A DNA stretch of 64,000 nucleotides, from the NCBI GenBank assembly GCA_033856195.1, contig JAWVFL010000086.1, positions 1 to 64,000 of the forward strand. The letters run 5' to 3'. This DNA is from VRUE01 sp033856195. Its GTDB lineage: Bacteria; Actinomycetota; Thermoleophilia; Solirubrobacterales; 70-9. Positions 49,550 through 58,185 of this stretch are shown piece by piece (the first letter of the stretch is position 1; each line of letters begins with the position of its first letter). A model generated the notes under the pieces. It was not told where the DNA came from. It did not search any database and saw only the letters and a list, made by a program, of their open reading frames with translations. The translations under genes and the position numbers were made by a program.

Positions 49550-50566
49550 ATGGCGGCCCGCGCGCATTCAGCCCCCGCCACCGCGAGCCCGCACGTAAGT
49601 CGCGCAACCCTTGCCTACATGCCCACCGAGCACAAACCAGTCCTCGCCGCCGAGCTGATCGCGCTGCTGGCGCCCCAGACGGGCCAGATCGCCGTTGACT
49701 GCACCTTCGGGGGCGGCGGGCACGCGCGGCTCGTGGCGGAGGCGCTGGGGCCTTCCGGAACCCTCGTCTGCATCGACCGCGACCCCGATGTCGAGGCTCG
49801 CTATGAGGCTTTTGCCGCGGAGGCGCCCTGCTCGACCCACCTCGTTTCCAGCGATTTTGCGGTAGGTCTTCGTGCCCTGCGCGGCGAAGGCATGCGTCCA
49901 GACATGGTCTACATGGACCTCGGAATGTCCTCGATGCAGGTCGACGCCTGGGAGCGGGGCTTCTCTTATTCCTACGACGCCCCCCTCGACATGCGCATGG
50001 ACACCCGCCAGCAGCTCTGCGCCGCCGACATCGTCAACGAGTGGCCGGAGTCCCGCCTTGCCCAGGCGCTGCGCCGTTTCGGCGAGGAGCGCTACGCGGG
50101 CGGGATCGCCCGGGAGATCGCCCGTCGACGCCCGCTCTCGACGACTTCGGAGCTGGTTGACGCGATCAAGGCGGGGATGCCCGCCTCCGCCCGCTTCGGC
50201 CGCGGTCACCCGGCCAAGCGGACCTTCCAGGCGATCCGGATCGCCGTCAACGGCGAGCTCGACTCGCTCGAGGATGCGCTGCCGACGGCGTGGGGGATGC
50301 TGCCGGTCGGCGGCCGCTTCGCCGCGATCTCCTTCCACTCGCTGGAGGACCGTCGCGTCAAGCAGTTCCTCGCCGAGCGCGCCAAAGGCTGCATCTGCCC
50401 GCCGGAGCTGCCGGTTTGCGTCTGCGGTCGTGAGCCCGAAGCCGAGCCGCTGACCCGTCGCGCCGTCGCGCCCGGACCTGACGAGGTCGCCGCCAATCCG
50501 CGCTCGAAGTCGGCCCACCTGCGCGTCGCCGCCAAGATCTCCGAGCCGGTGGGAGAGGTGGCCTGA
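49550..50566 (+). CDS. rsmH: 16S rRNA m4C1402 methyltransferase
   Basis: Up to 338 residues from ATG 49550, one base after the mraZ stop; ATG 49619 (MPTEHKPVLAAEL) is the start seen in most homologues. Motifs: VDCTFGGGGHARLVAEAL for SAM, VCIDRDPD, YMDLGMSSMQVD, ERGFSYSYDAPLDMRMD and FHSLEDRRVKQF, with a Cys pair near the end (CICPPELPVCVCG). It methylates N4 of C1402 in 16S rRNA. The stop overlaps the ftsL-like start. Confidence 0.94.
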   Translation: MAARAHSAPATASPHVSRATLAYMPTEHKPVLAAELIALLAPQTGQIAVDCTFGGGGHARLVAEALGPSGTLVCIDRDPDVEARYEAFAAEAPCSTHLVSSDFAVGLRALRGEGMRPDMVYMDLGMSSMQVDAWERGFSYSYDAPLDMRMDTRQQLCAADIVNEWPESRLAQALRRFGEERYAGGIAREIARRRPLSTTSELVDAIKAGMPASARFGRGHPAKRTFQAIRIAVNGELDSLEDALPTAWGMLPVGGRFAAISFHSLEDRRVKQFLAERAKGCICPPELPVCVCGREPEAEPLTRRAVAPGPDEVAANPRSKSAHLRVAAKISEPVGEVA

Positions 50567-51096
50567 TGGCTGCCGCCGCGACCGCTCGGCGTGCGCCGGC
50601 GCCGAGTCGCAAAGCACCGGCGCGGAGAAAACCACCCGCGCTGAAAGCTGCCGCGGCGCCCGCGCGCACGGCTCCGCTTCGCCGCAAGGCGCCGGCTCGC
50701 CGTCCCGGCGGTCAGCTGATCCCGATCGCCGCCGGCGCGGCCACCGCGGTGCGCCAGCTTCCCGACTCGAGCCTGATGGTGCGGATGACCCGCGGTCGTG
50801 TCTGGATCGGCGTGCTCGGCATGCTCCTCGCCGGAATCGTCGCGATCAACGTGATCACGCTCAGCCTCTCCGCCGCCGCCGGGCACATAGACCGCAACAT
50901 CCAGGCGCTCGAAGAGGAGAACTCCCTGATGCGGGGACGCGACGCGAAGCTCTCCGGCTCCAGTCGCGTCCGCCATGACGCCGGCGCTTTTGGGCTCGCG
51001 GCCGCCACCACCGATGCGGTCGGCTACGTCCAGGCATCGCCCAAGGACGTTGCCATCGCCGCCCAGCGGCTTGCCGCGGCCGGCTCGGGTTATTAG
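50566..51096 (+). CDS. ftsL: FtsL-like septal protein
   Basis: 176 residues. A long Ala/Pro/Arg/Lys-rich cytoplasmic tail (residues 1 to about 80), one membrane helix (VWIGVLGMLLAGIVAINVIT) and a short extracytoplasmic coiled coil (HIDRNIQALEEENSLMRGRD). Sequence is poorly conserved in FtsL; the assignment rests on this topology and its place between rsmH and ftsI. It would bridge FtsQ/FtsB and FtsW/FtsI at the divisome. Confidence 0.75.
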   Translation: MAAAATARRAPAPSRKAPARRKPPALKAAAAPARTAPLRRKAPARRPGGQLIPIAAGAATAVRQLPDSSLMVRMTRGRVWIGVLGMLLAGIVAINVITLSLSAAAGHIDRNIQALEEENSLMRGRDAKLSGSSRVRHDAGAFGLAAATTDAVGYVQASPKDVAIAAQRLAAAGSGY

Positions 51097-51108
51097 GAGC
51101 CCGTCCGA

Positions 51109-52761
51109 ATGCGGGTGATCGAGCGAAGGATCGGCCTCCTCTTCGCCGGCTTTCTCCTCTGCTTCTGCATCATCGGCGCCCGTGCCTTCTGGTTGCAGGG
51201 CGTGCAGGGCTCGAAGCTCGCCTCGGAGGCGATCAGCCAGCAGACCGAATCGATCTCGCTGCCGAGCCTGCGTGGCAGCGTGCTCGACCGCCGCGGCAAC
51301 GCGCTCGCCGCCTCCGAAGACACGGCGACGGTCTTCGCGGTGCCGCCGGAAGTCACCAAGCCGGCGCTGGCGGCGGAAAAGCTCGCTCCGATCCTGGACC
51401 TCAGCGAGAGCGAGGTGCTTGGCGCGATGACCGCTGAAACGACCTACTCGGTTCTCGCCAAACAGGTCGACCTGCCCACGGCGAAGCGGATCGAACGGCT
51501 TGATCTGCAGGGCATTGGGCAGGACCCAGACAGCCGCCGCACCTACCCGCAGGGCACCCTGGCGGCACAGGTGATCGGCGCTGTTGGTTCTGAAAACGAG
51601 GGCCTCACGGGTCTCGAGTCCGGGGAGGAATCGGTGCTGAGCGGAACCGACGGCGAACGGCGCATCGTCACCGACGCGACCGGCGAACCGATCCGGCTCG
51701 AAACCGCCCAGGAAGCTGAGGACGGCGAAGACATCCAGCTGACGCTCGACCCGGCGATCGAGGGCAAGACGGAGGAAGTGCTGGCCGAAGTCGGCGAAAC
51801 GTACGCGCCGAAGGGGGCGACGGCGATCGTGATGGACCCGCGCAACTCGCAGGTCCTGGCGATGGCGAACTGGCCGCCCATCGACCCGACCGATCTCTCC
51901 AGCGCCAGCTCAGAAGACCTGATCAACCGGGCGACCGGCTTCACCTACGAGCCGGGCTCGACCTTCAAGGCGTTCACAGTCTCCGCGGCGCTGGAGGAAA
52001 AAGAAGTGACGCCGGAGACGTCCTTCTATCTGCCCTCTCAGCTCCACGTTGCCGACCGCATCATCGAAGACGCCGAGGCGCGGCCTCCGATAACGCTCAC
52101 CGTGGCCCAGATCCTTGCCGAGTCCTCCAACGTCGGCGCCGCCACGATCGGCCTCGAGCTGGGCAGCAAGCGCTTCGGCCGCTGGATCGATCGCTTCGGC
52201 TTCGGCCGACCGACCGGCGTCCAGTTCCCGGCCGAGGAGCGGGGGATCGTGCCGAAGCTCGACCAATACTCCGGCTCGACGATGGGCAACCTGCCGATTG
52301 GCCAGGGCCTGGCGGTGACGCCGATGCAGATGATGGCCGGCTACCAGGCGATCGCCAACGGCGGCATGCTGCGGCGCCCGCAGCTGATCGAGAAAGTGGG
52401 AGACGAAGAAGTCCCGGAGCCGAAGGGGCATCGGGTGATCGATGCGAGCGTGGCCGCGCAGGTGCGCGAAATGCTCGTCGGGGTGCTGGCCGCCGGCGGT
52501 ACCGCGTCCGAGGTGAGCGTGCCCGGGTACACGCTGGCGGGGAAGACCGGTACGGCGCAGGTGGCTGAAAACGGGACTTACTCCGAGACCAAGTACGTGG
52601 CGTCGTTCATCGGCTTCGCGCCGGCGCAAGACCCGCAGCTGCTCGTCTCGGTGATCGTCGACCAGCCGCAGGGGGACATCTACGGTGGGTCGGTCGCTGC
52701 TCCGGCGTTTGGCAGGATCGCGGCGTTTGCGTTGCCTTATCTTGGTGTTCCGCAGGAGTAG
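51109..52761 (+). CDS. ftsI: Septal peptidoglycan transpeptidase FtsI (PBP3)
   Basis: 550 residues. One N-terminal helix (IGLLFAGFLLCFCIIGARAF), then a PBP-dimer domain (LRGSVLDRRGNALAAS; TYPQGTLAAQVIGAVG) and the transpeptidase domain. The latter has S-x-x-K in EPGSTFKAF near residue 283, S-x-N as SSN near 341 and KTGT near 482. It crosslinks peptidoglycan at the septum. The stop is immediately followed by palindromic element copy 4. Confidence 0.95.
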   Translation: MRVIERRIGLLFAGFLLCFCIIGARAFWLQGVQGSKLASEAISQQTESISLPSLRGSVLDRRGNALAASEDTATVFAVPPEVTKPALAAEKLAPILDLSESEVLGAMTAETTYSVLAKQVDLPTAKRIERLDLQGIGQDPDSRRTYPQGTLAAQVIGAVGSENEGLTGLESGEESVLSGTDGERRIVTDATGEPIRLETAQEAEDGEDIQLTLDPAIEGKTEEVLAEVGETYAPKGATAIVMDPRNSQVLAMANWPPIDPTDLSSASSEDLINRATGFTYEPGSTFKAFTVSAALEEKEVTPETSFYLPSQLHVADRIIEDAEARPPITLTVAQILAESSNVGAATIGLELGSKRFGRWIDRFGFGRPTGVQFPAEERGIVPKLDQYSGSTMGNLPIGQGLAVTPMQMMAGYQAIANGGMLRRPQLIEKVGDEEVPEPKGHRVIDASVAAQVREMLVGVLAAGGTASEVSVPGYTLAGKTGTAQVAENGTYSETKYVASFIGFAPAQDPQLLVSVIVDQPQGDIYGGSVAAPAFGRIAAFALPYLGVPQE

Positions 52762-52762
52762 G

Positions 52763-52870
52763 GGGCGCCGGGTGCCCCTCCCGGCTCAACTTTTTCGGTG
52801 GGGCGACGGAGGCCGGCCGAGATTGGATTGCCGAAAAAGTACAAGCCGCCGGGAGGGGCACCCGGCGCCC
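52763..52870. repeat. Palindromic element copy 4, between ftsI and murE
   Basis: Perfect 23-bp outer arms (52763-52785 and 52848-52870) enclose AACTTTTTCGGTG and TTGCCGAAAAAGTACAAGCC, as in copy 1. It starts one base after the ftsI stop and ends 17 bases before the murE start. In an otherwise tightly packed operon it would place a long hairpin in the polycistronic mRNA. Confidence 0.85.
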
Positions 52871-52887
52871 TACCTAGACTTGCGGGC

Positions 52888-54315
52888 GTGAGATTGGGCG
52901 CGCTTGTCGCGGAGATTCCTGGGGCTCGGATTTCGGGAGACACCGCCGTAGAGGTGGGGTCTCTTGCTTATGACAGCCGAAAAGTGGAGCCCGGGACGCT
53001 GTTTTTCTGCGTGCCGGGAGAGAAGGTCGATGGGCATGATTTTGCTGCGGGTGCGGTGGGGGCTGGCGCTGTTGCGCTGATCGTCGAGCGGGAGTTGGAT
53101 CTGCCTGTCGCGCAGGTAGTTGTCGCCGATGCGCGCGCGGCTATGGCGCCTTTGGCGGCTCGGTTTTGGGGGGATCCGACGGGCGAGTTGCGGGTCGTTG
53201 GGATTACGGGGACGAATGGGAAGACGACTACTGCGTTCTTGATTCGGGAGGTCTTGGAGGCGGCGGGGCTTCGAACCGGGCTGCTGGGGACGGTGCGGCA
53301 GGTTGTGGGGGGCGTGGAGGAGGAAGTTGAGCGGACTACGCCGGAGGCGATCGATTTGCAGGCGACTTTTCGGCGGATGCTGGAGGCGGGGGATCGGGCC
53401 TGCGTGATGGAGGTGTCGTCGCACGCGCTGGCGCTGCACCGGGCCGACGCGATCCATTTCGAGCTGGCGCTGTTCACCAACTTGACCCAGGACCATCTCG
53501 ACTTCCACGGGGACATGGAGGAGTACTTCCAGTCGAAGCGGCGGCTTTTCGAGATGGCCCCCAAGATTTCAGTCGTCAACGTCGACGACGAGTACGGCCG
53601 GCGGCTCGCTGAGGAGTTCGATTGTGTGACCTTTTCGGCCGAGGGGGTGAATGCGGACTTCGCCGCCACGGGGGTCTCCTTCGATGCCGGCGGCGCCGAG
53701 TTCAGCGTCGCCGGGACCGCGGTGCGGACCAGATTGCCCGGTCACTTCAACGTCGCCAACGCGCTGGGCGCCTTCGCAGCCACCACCGAAATGGGCGTCT
53801 TGGCGCAGGTTGCTGCCGAGGGGCTGGCGCGGTCGGAGCGGGTGCCTGGGCGCTTTGAGCCGGTCGACGAGGGGCAGGACTTCACGGTGCTGGTCGACTA
53901 TGCGCACACTCCAGACTCGCTGGAGAACGTCCTGCGCGCGGCGCGGAGACTGAGCGAGGGACGCGTGCTCGCGGTCTTCGGCGCCGGCGGCGATCGCGAT
54001 CGCGACAAGCGGCCGAAGATGGGGCGGGCCGGTGCGTCGCTCTCCGACGTCGCCATCGTCACCTCCGACAATCCGCGTTCGGAGGATCCCGAGGCGATTA
54101 TCGCCGAGGTCCTCGGGGGTGTCGAGAACGGCGCCAACGTCGAGGTGGAGCCCGACCGGCGCGCGGCGATCGCGCTGGCGCTGAAGCAGGCCCGGACCGG
54201 CGACACCGTCGTCATCGCGGGCAAGGGCCACGAGCAGGGCCAGGAGTTCGAGGACGGTCGCAAGATCCCGTTTGACGACCGCGAGGTCGCGCGCGAGGAG
54301 CTGCGCCGCCTTTGA
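52888..54315 (+). CDS. murE: UDP-MurNAc-tripeptide synthetase (meso-DAP adding)
   Basis: 475 residues from GTG 52888; the frame extends left into the palindromic element, but the domain starts here (LGALVAEIPGARISGDTAVE). ATP loop GITGTNGKTTT near residue 108; substrate residues in MEVSSHALALHRAD, then FTNLTQDHLDFHG and VDYAHTPDSLENVL. The DNPR motif near 394 predicts meso-diaminopimelate rather than lysine as substrate. No ribosome site is obvious; the element just upstream may matter for its translation. Confidence 0.94.
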   Translation: MRLGALVAEIPGARISGDTAVEVGSLAYDSRKVEPGTLFFCVPGEKVDGHDFAAGAVGAGAVALIVERELDLPVAQVVVADARAAMAPLAARFWGDPTGELRVVGITGTNGKTTTAFLIREVLEAAGLRTGLLGTVRQVVGGVEEEVERTTPEAIDLQATFRRMLEAGDRACVMEVSSHALALHRADAIHFELALFTNLTQDHLDFHGDMEEYFQSKRRLFEMAPKISVVNVDDEYGRRLAEEFDCVTFSAEGVNADFAATGVSFDAGGAEFSVAGTAVRTRLPGHFNVANALGAFAATTEMGVLAQVAAEGLARSERVPGRFEPVDEGQDFTVLVDYAHTPDSLENVLRAARRLSEGRVLAVFGAGGDRDRDKRPKMGRAGASLSDVAIVTSDNPRSEDPEAIIAEVLGGVENGANVEVEPDRRAAIALALKQARTGDTVVIAGKGHEQGQEFEDGRKIPFDDREVAREELRRL

Positions 54316-55682
54316 ATCTGACGCCCGAGCAGATCGCCGCTGCCTGCGGCGCGGAGGTTGCTGCCGAAGGTGGAGGGGGTTCGCCGCGGCGCGCCACGAT
54401 CGGCTCCGGCGATACGGGTCCGGGCGATCTCTTCTTCGGCCTCCGAGGCGAGCATGTCAACGGGGGCGAATTCGCCAGCGCCGCGATCGAGGCGGGTGCC
54501 TGGGGCGTCGTCGTCGATCCCCAGATGTCGCATCTGCTTCCGCTGTCCGGCGGAAGGTACGACCGTGAGGGGGAGGGGGCCTGGGTTTTTGTTGTGCCCG
54601 ATCCGCTCGCCGCGCTCCAAGCGCTCGCCCATGCGTGGCGTCGCGAGCTCGGTGCTCGGGTGGTCGGGATCACCGGCTCGGTCGGCAAGACCTCGGTCAA
54701 GGACATAACCAGGGCACTGCTCCCCGGCCGTGTGCACGCCAACCGGGAGAACCTCAATACCGAGATCGGCCTGCCGCTGACGGTGCTCGATGCCCCCGCT
54801 GAGACGGACGTCCTGGTGCTGGAGATGGCGATGCGCGGCGCTGGGCAGATCGCCGAGCTGGCCGCGATCGCCGAGCCCGAAGTCGCGGTGATCACCAACG
54901 TCGGCCCGGTCCACGTCGAGCTGCTCGGCTCGGTGGCCGCGATTGCGGCGGCGAAGGCCGAGGTGCTGGCGGCGCTTCCACCCGACGGGACCGCGGTCGT
55001 GCCGGCGGCGGCCGGCGAGCTCGATCCCCACCTGGACGATGCCCCGCGGCTGCTGCGCTTCGGGCCGGGAGGCGATGTCTTCGCTGCCGAGAGCGCCGTC
55101 GGCGATGGCGTCATCGAGGCCCTGGTCGAGACGCCGGCCGGCGGCCACCGCTTCCGCTTTCCCTTCACCGAGGCACACAACCTCGAGAACGCGCTGGCGG
55201 CGGTCGCCGTCGGCGTCGCGCTCGGCGCGCCTCTCGCAGAGATGGCCGATCGCGCTGAGAACATAGGCTTCTCACGCTTCCGGGGCGAGCGCCTCGAGAT
55301 TGGCGACGGGATCGTCCTGGTGAACGACTGCTACAACGCCAACCCAGTCTCGATGCGCGCCGCGCTCAGCCACCTCGCTTTGCTCGAGGGGGAACGACGG
55401 ATCGCCGTGCTCGGCGAGATGGCCGAGCTCGGCCCCGGGGCCGCCGGCTATCACCGCGAGATCGGCGAGAGCGCCCGGGCCGAGGGCATCGACCTGTTGG
55501 TCGGGGTCGGCGAGCCGGCGCGCGACTACGCCCCGGACGAGCTCCTCGGCACCCCCGAGGAGGCGGCCGAATGGCTCGCCGCGCAGGCCGAGCCCGGCGA
55601 CACGATCCTGGTCAAGGGCTCGCGCTCGGCCGGCCTCGAGGCCGTGGCGGAGACGCTGGAGGAGCTGCTGCTCGATGGGTGA
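54312..55682 (+). CDS. murF: UDP-MurNAc-tripeptide D-Ala-D-Ala ligase
   Basis: 456 residues; a TTG start overlapping the murE stop is inferred from the coupling. ATP motif GITGSVGKTSVKDI near residue 121, then NRENLNTEIGLPLTVL, EMAMRGAGQIAEL, NVGPVHVELLGS and LVNDCYNANPVSMRAAL, the MurF signature. It adds D-Ala-D-Ala to complete the pentapeptide. Overlaps mraY by eight bases. Confidence 0.94.
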   Translation: MNLTPEQIAAACGAEVAAEGGGGSPRRATIGSGDTGPGDLFFGLRGEHVNGGEFASAAIEAGAWGVVVDPQMSHLLPLSGGRYDREGEGAWVFVVPDPLAALQALAHAWRRELGARVVGITGSVGKTSVKDITRALLPGRVHANRENLNTEIGLPLTVLDAPAETDVLVLEMAMRGAGQIAELAAIAEPEVAVITNVGPVHVELLGSVAAIAAAKAEVLAALPPDGTAVVPAAAGELDPHLDDAPRLLRFGPGGDVFAAESAVGDGVIEALVETPAGGHRFRFPFTEAHNLENALAAVAVGVALGAPLAEMADRAENIGFSRFRGERLEIGDGIVLVNDCYNANPVSMRAALSHLALLEGERRIAVLGEMAELGPGAAGYHREIGESARAEGIDLLVGVGEPARDYAPDELLGTPEEAAEWLAAQAEPGDTILVKGSRSAGLEAVAETLEELLLDG

Positions 55683-56694
55683 AGTTCTGATCGCCGGCAT
55701 GGCGGCGATGCTGATCTGCATCTTCCTCGGCCCCAAGTTCATCGAGTACCTGCGGGTGAAGGAGTTCGGCCAGCACATCCGCGAGGACGGCCCGCAGGAG
55801 CACCACGCCAAGGCGGGGACGCCGACGATGGGCGGGCTGATCATCTTCGCCTCGATCTGCGTGCCCTACCTCGTCCTCTCCGATCGCGACGCGCAGAGCC
55901 TGGCTGTCTTCGGCGTGGCGATGGGCTGCGCGACGATCGGCTTCGCGGATGACTTCATCAAGATCGTCAAGCGCCGCTCTCTCGGCCTCTCGGCCCGCTG
56001 GAAGATGCTCTTCCAGCTCTTCCTCGCGCTCGGCCTCTGGTGGGTGGCGCGCCACGAGGTCGGTCTCGAGCCGATCCTCTACTTCCGCATCGGCGACGCG
56101 ACAATCGACCTCGGCCCCGTCCTCTACTTCGTCCTCGTCTTCCTCGTCATCGGCGGCACCTCGAACGGGGTCAACCTCACCGACGGCCTCGATGGGCTCG
56201 CGGCCGGCTCCTGTGCGATCGTCCTGCTCGCCTACACCGCGATCGCCTTCGTCACCAACGAGCAGCAGAACCTGGCGCTGCTCTCGGCCTGTCTGGTCGG
56301 CGCCTGTATCGGCTTCCTCTGGTTCAACGCCTTCCCGGCGTCGATATTCATGGGGGACACCGGCTCGCTTGGATTGGGGGGCGCCATCGGCGCCCTCGCG
56401 GTGATGACCCAGACCGAGGTGCTGCTGATCATCATCGGCGGCATCTTCGTGATCGAGGCCCTCTCGGTGGCGATCCAGGTCTTTTCCTTCAAGGCCTTTC
56501 GTCGCCGCGTGCTGCTGATGGCGCCGCTGCACCATCACTTCGAGATGATGGCCTGGTCGGAGACCAAGATCATGCTCCGCTTCTGGATCGTCGCTGCGGT
56601 TTGTTCAGGGATTGTATTTACCCTGTACCTGCAGTCGTTTGGGCGGTTGGGGTGGGGAGGGCCGGGTGCCCTCCCGGCTCAACTTTTTCGGTGA
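55675..56694 (+). CDS. mraY: Phospho-MurNAc-pentapeptide transferase
   Basis: 339 residues, about ten membrane helices. Catalytic segments are present: GTPTMGGLIIF, FADDFIKIVKRRSLGL (Asp pair), GVNLTDGLDGLAAG, FMGDTGSLGLGG and APLHHHFEMMAWSE. It makes lipid I at the cytoplasmic face. The last 13 or so residues (GGPGALPAQLFR region) and the TGA stop lie inside palindromic element copy 5, so the natural C-terminus was replaced or extended by the element. Confidence 0.95.
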   Translation: MGEVLIAGMAAMLICIFLGPKFIEYLRVKEFGQHIREDGPQEHHAKAGTPTMGGLIIFASICVPYLVLSDRDAQSLAVFGVAMGCATIGFADDFIKIVKRRSLGLSARWKMLFQLFLALGLWWVARHEVGLEPILYFRIGDATIDLGPVLYFVLVFLVIGGTSNGVNLTDGLDGLAAGSCAIVLLAYTAIAFVTNEQQNLALLSACLVGACIGFLWFNAFPASIFMGDTGSLGLGGAIGALAVMTQTEVLLIIIGGIFVIEALSVAIQVFSFKAFRRRVLLMAPLHHHFEMMAWSETKIMLRFWIVAAVCSGIVFTLYLQSFGRLGWGGPGALPAQLFR

Positions 56695-56765
56695 ATTGGC
56701 TGGGGCCGTCCGAGGTTGGATTGGCGAAAAATTACAAGCCGCCGGGCGGGGCACCCGGCCCTCCC
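56655..56765. repeat. Palindromic element copy 5, overlapping the 3' end of mraY
   Basis: Outer arms 56655-56678 and 56741-56765 pair with one bulge and one mismatch, so this copy is degenerating; its inner right arm also has changes (ggcgaaaaattac). The left inner motif AACTTTTTCGGTGA supplies the mraY stop codon. murD starts about 50 bases further on. Confidence 0.8.
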
Positions 56766-56817
56766 GGACAGGCACTGGCGCACAGGGTCGAGCCGGTGTA
56801 GCGCGAACCTATGTCTG

Positions 56818-58185
56818 ATGACTGCGCCGCCGCCCAGGAAGCTCCGGCCACAGCTTCCTGAGGGTCCATATCTGGTCGTGGGACTGGCCCGATCGGGGCA
56901 GGCCGTGGCGCGGCTCCTCGCCGAAAGGGGAAAGGACGTGACCGGCGTGGATTCTGGGCATCCGGATGGGGCGGCAGGGCTTCGGGAGGTTGGTGTCGAA
57001 GTCGTTCTGGATGCAGATGGATTGGCGCTCCTCGAGGGGGTGCGGACTGTGGTCAAGAGCCCGGGTGTGCCGCGGGAGGCGCCGGTGATCGCGGCGGCTC
57101 TGGAGCGGGGGATCGACCTCGTTGGTGAGCTGGAGGTTGCCTGGCGGGCGATGCCCAATCGGTTCGTCGCGGTGACGGGGACGAATGGGAAGACGACCAC
57201 GGTTGAGCTGCTTGGGCATGTGTACCGGACGGCTGGGGAGCCGGCGGCTGTGGCCGGCAACGTCGGCACGCCGCTCTCCTCCCTGTCGGGGGAGATCGAG
57301 AGCGACGCGACTGTGATTTGCGAGGCCTCGAGCTTCCAGCTCGAGGACAGCGTCGCCTTCGCGCCCGAGTGCGCGGTCTTTCTCAACCTTGCGCCGGACC
57401 ACCTCGACCGCCACACCGACCTCGACGCCTATTTGGCGGCGAAGCTGCGGATCTTCGCCAACCAGGGCAACGACGACGTCGCCGTCTACAACGCCGACGA
57501 CCCCGCCTTGGCGGACGTCGATCTCGGCGGTTGTGCCCGGCGGGTCGGCTTCTGCCATGGCGCCGGACCGGACTGCGAGGTGGCGTTCGCCGAGGGGACG
57601 ATCTTCTACGACGGGGAGCCGCTGCTGGCGGTCGAGGAGCTGGGCCTGTTCGGCGAGCACAACGTGGCCAACGCGATGGCGGCCGCGGCGGCGGCGCTCG
57701 CGATGGGAATCGACCGCGAAGCGGTGCGCGAGGGGCTGCGCAGCTTCGCCGGCGTTCCCCATCGGCTCGAGCAGGTGGCGGAGATCGGCGGCGTGCGCTT
57801 CGTAAACGACTCGAAGGCGACCAACGTCGCCTCGGCGACGGTCGGGCTGCGCGCCTTTGACGGTGGCGTTCACGCGATTCTCGGCGGCAGCGAGAAGGGC
57901 GAGTCCTACGAGCCGCTGCTCGACCCTGTGCGCGAGAGATGCGTCGCCTGCTATCTCACCGGCGCTTCGGCTGAGCGGTTGGCGGAGGCGCTCGCGCCCG
58001 CGATCGAGGCCGGCGTCGCCCTGCACCGCTGCGACGACTTCGAGGACGCGGTCCGACGGGCTGCCGCCGCGGCCCGTCCCGGCGAGACGGTGCTGCTCTC
58101 GCCGGCCTGCGCCAGCTTCGACGCCTTCGAGGACTTCGAGCAGCGGGGCGAGCGCTTCCGCCAGATCGTCGAGTCGCTGTCGTGA
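56818..58185 (+). CDS. murD: UDP-MurNAc-L-Ala:D-Glu ligase
   Basis: 455 residues from ATG 56818; the longer frame runs into element copy 5. GPYLVVGLARSGQAVARLLA starts the first domain. The ATP loop VTGTNGKTTTVELLGH is near residue 122, then GNVGTPLSSLSGEIESD, EASSFQLEDS, NLAPDHLDRH, HRLEQVAEIGGVRFVNDSKA (NDSKATN motif) and AILGGSEKGESYEPL. It adds D-Glu to UDP-MurNAc-L-Ala. Overlaps ftsW by four bases. Confidence 0.94.
   Translation: MTAPPPRKLRPQLPEGPYLVVGLARSGQAVARLLAERGKDVTGVDSGHPDGAAGLREVGVEVVLDADGLALLEGVRTVVKSPGVPREAPVIAAALERGIDLVGELEVAWRAMPNRFVAVTGTNGKTTTVELLGHVYRTAGEPAAVAGNVGTPLSSLSGEIESDATVICEASSFQLEDSVAFAPECAVFLNLAPDHLDRHTDLDAYLAAKLRIFANQGNDDVAVYNADDPALADVDLGGCARRVGFCHGAGPDCEVAFAEGTIFYDGEPLLAVEELGLFGEHNVANAMAAAAAALAMGIDREAVREGLRSFAGVPHRLEQVAEIGGVRFVNDSKATNVASATVGLRAFDGGVHAILGGSEKGESYEPLLDPVRERCVACYLTGASAERLAEALAPAIEAGVALHRCDDFEDAVRRAAAAARPGETVLLSPACASFDAFEDFEQRGERFRQIVESLS

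Noticed and set aside
52798..52887. N-terminal extension of MurE to GTG 52798
   Set aside because: The added 30 residues are translated palindromic-element sequence, and the MurE fold begins at 52888.
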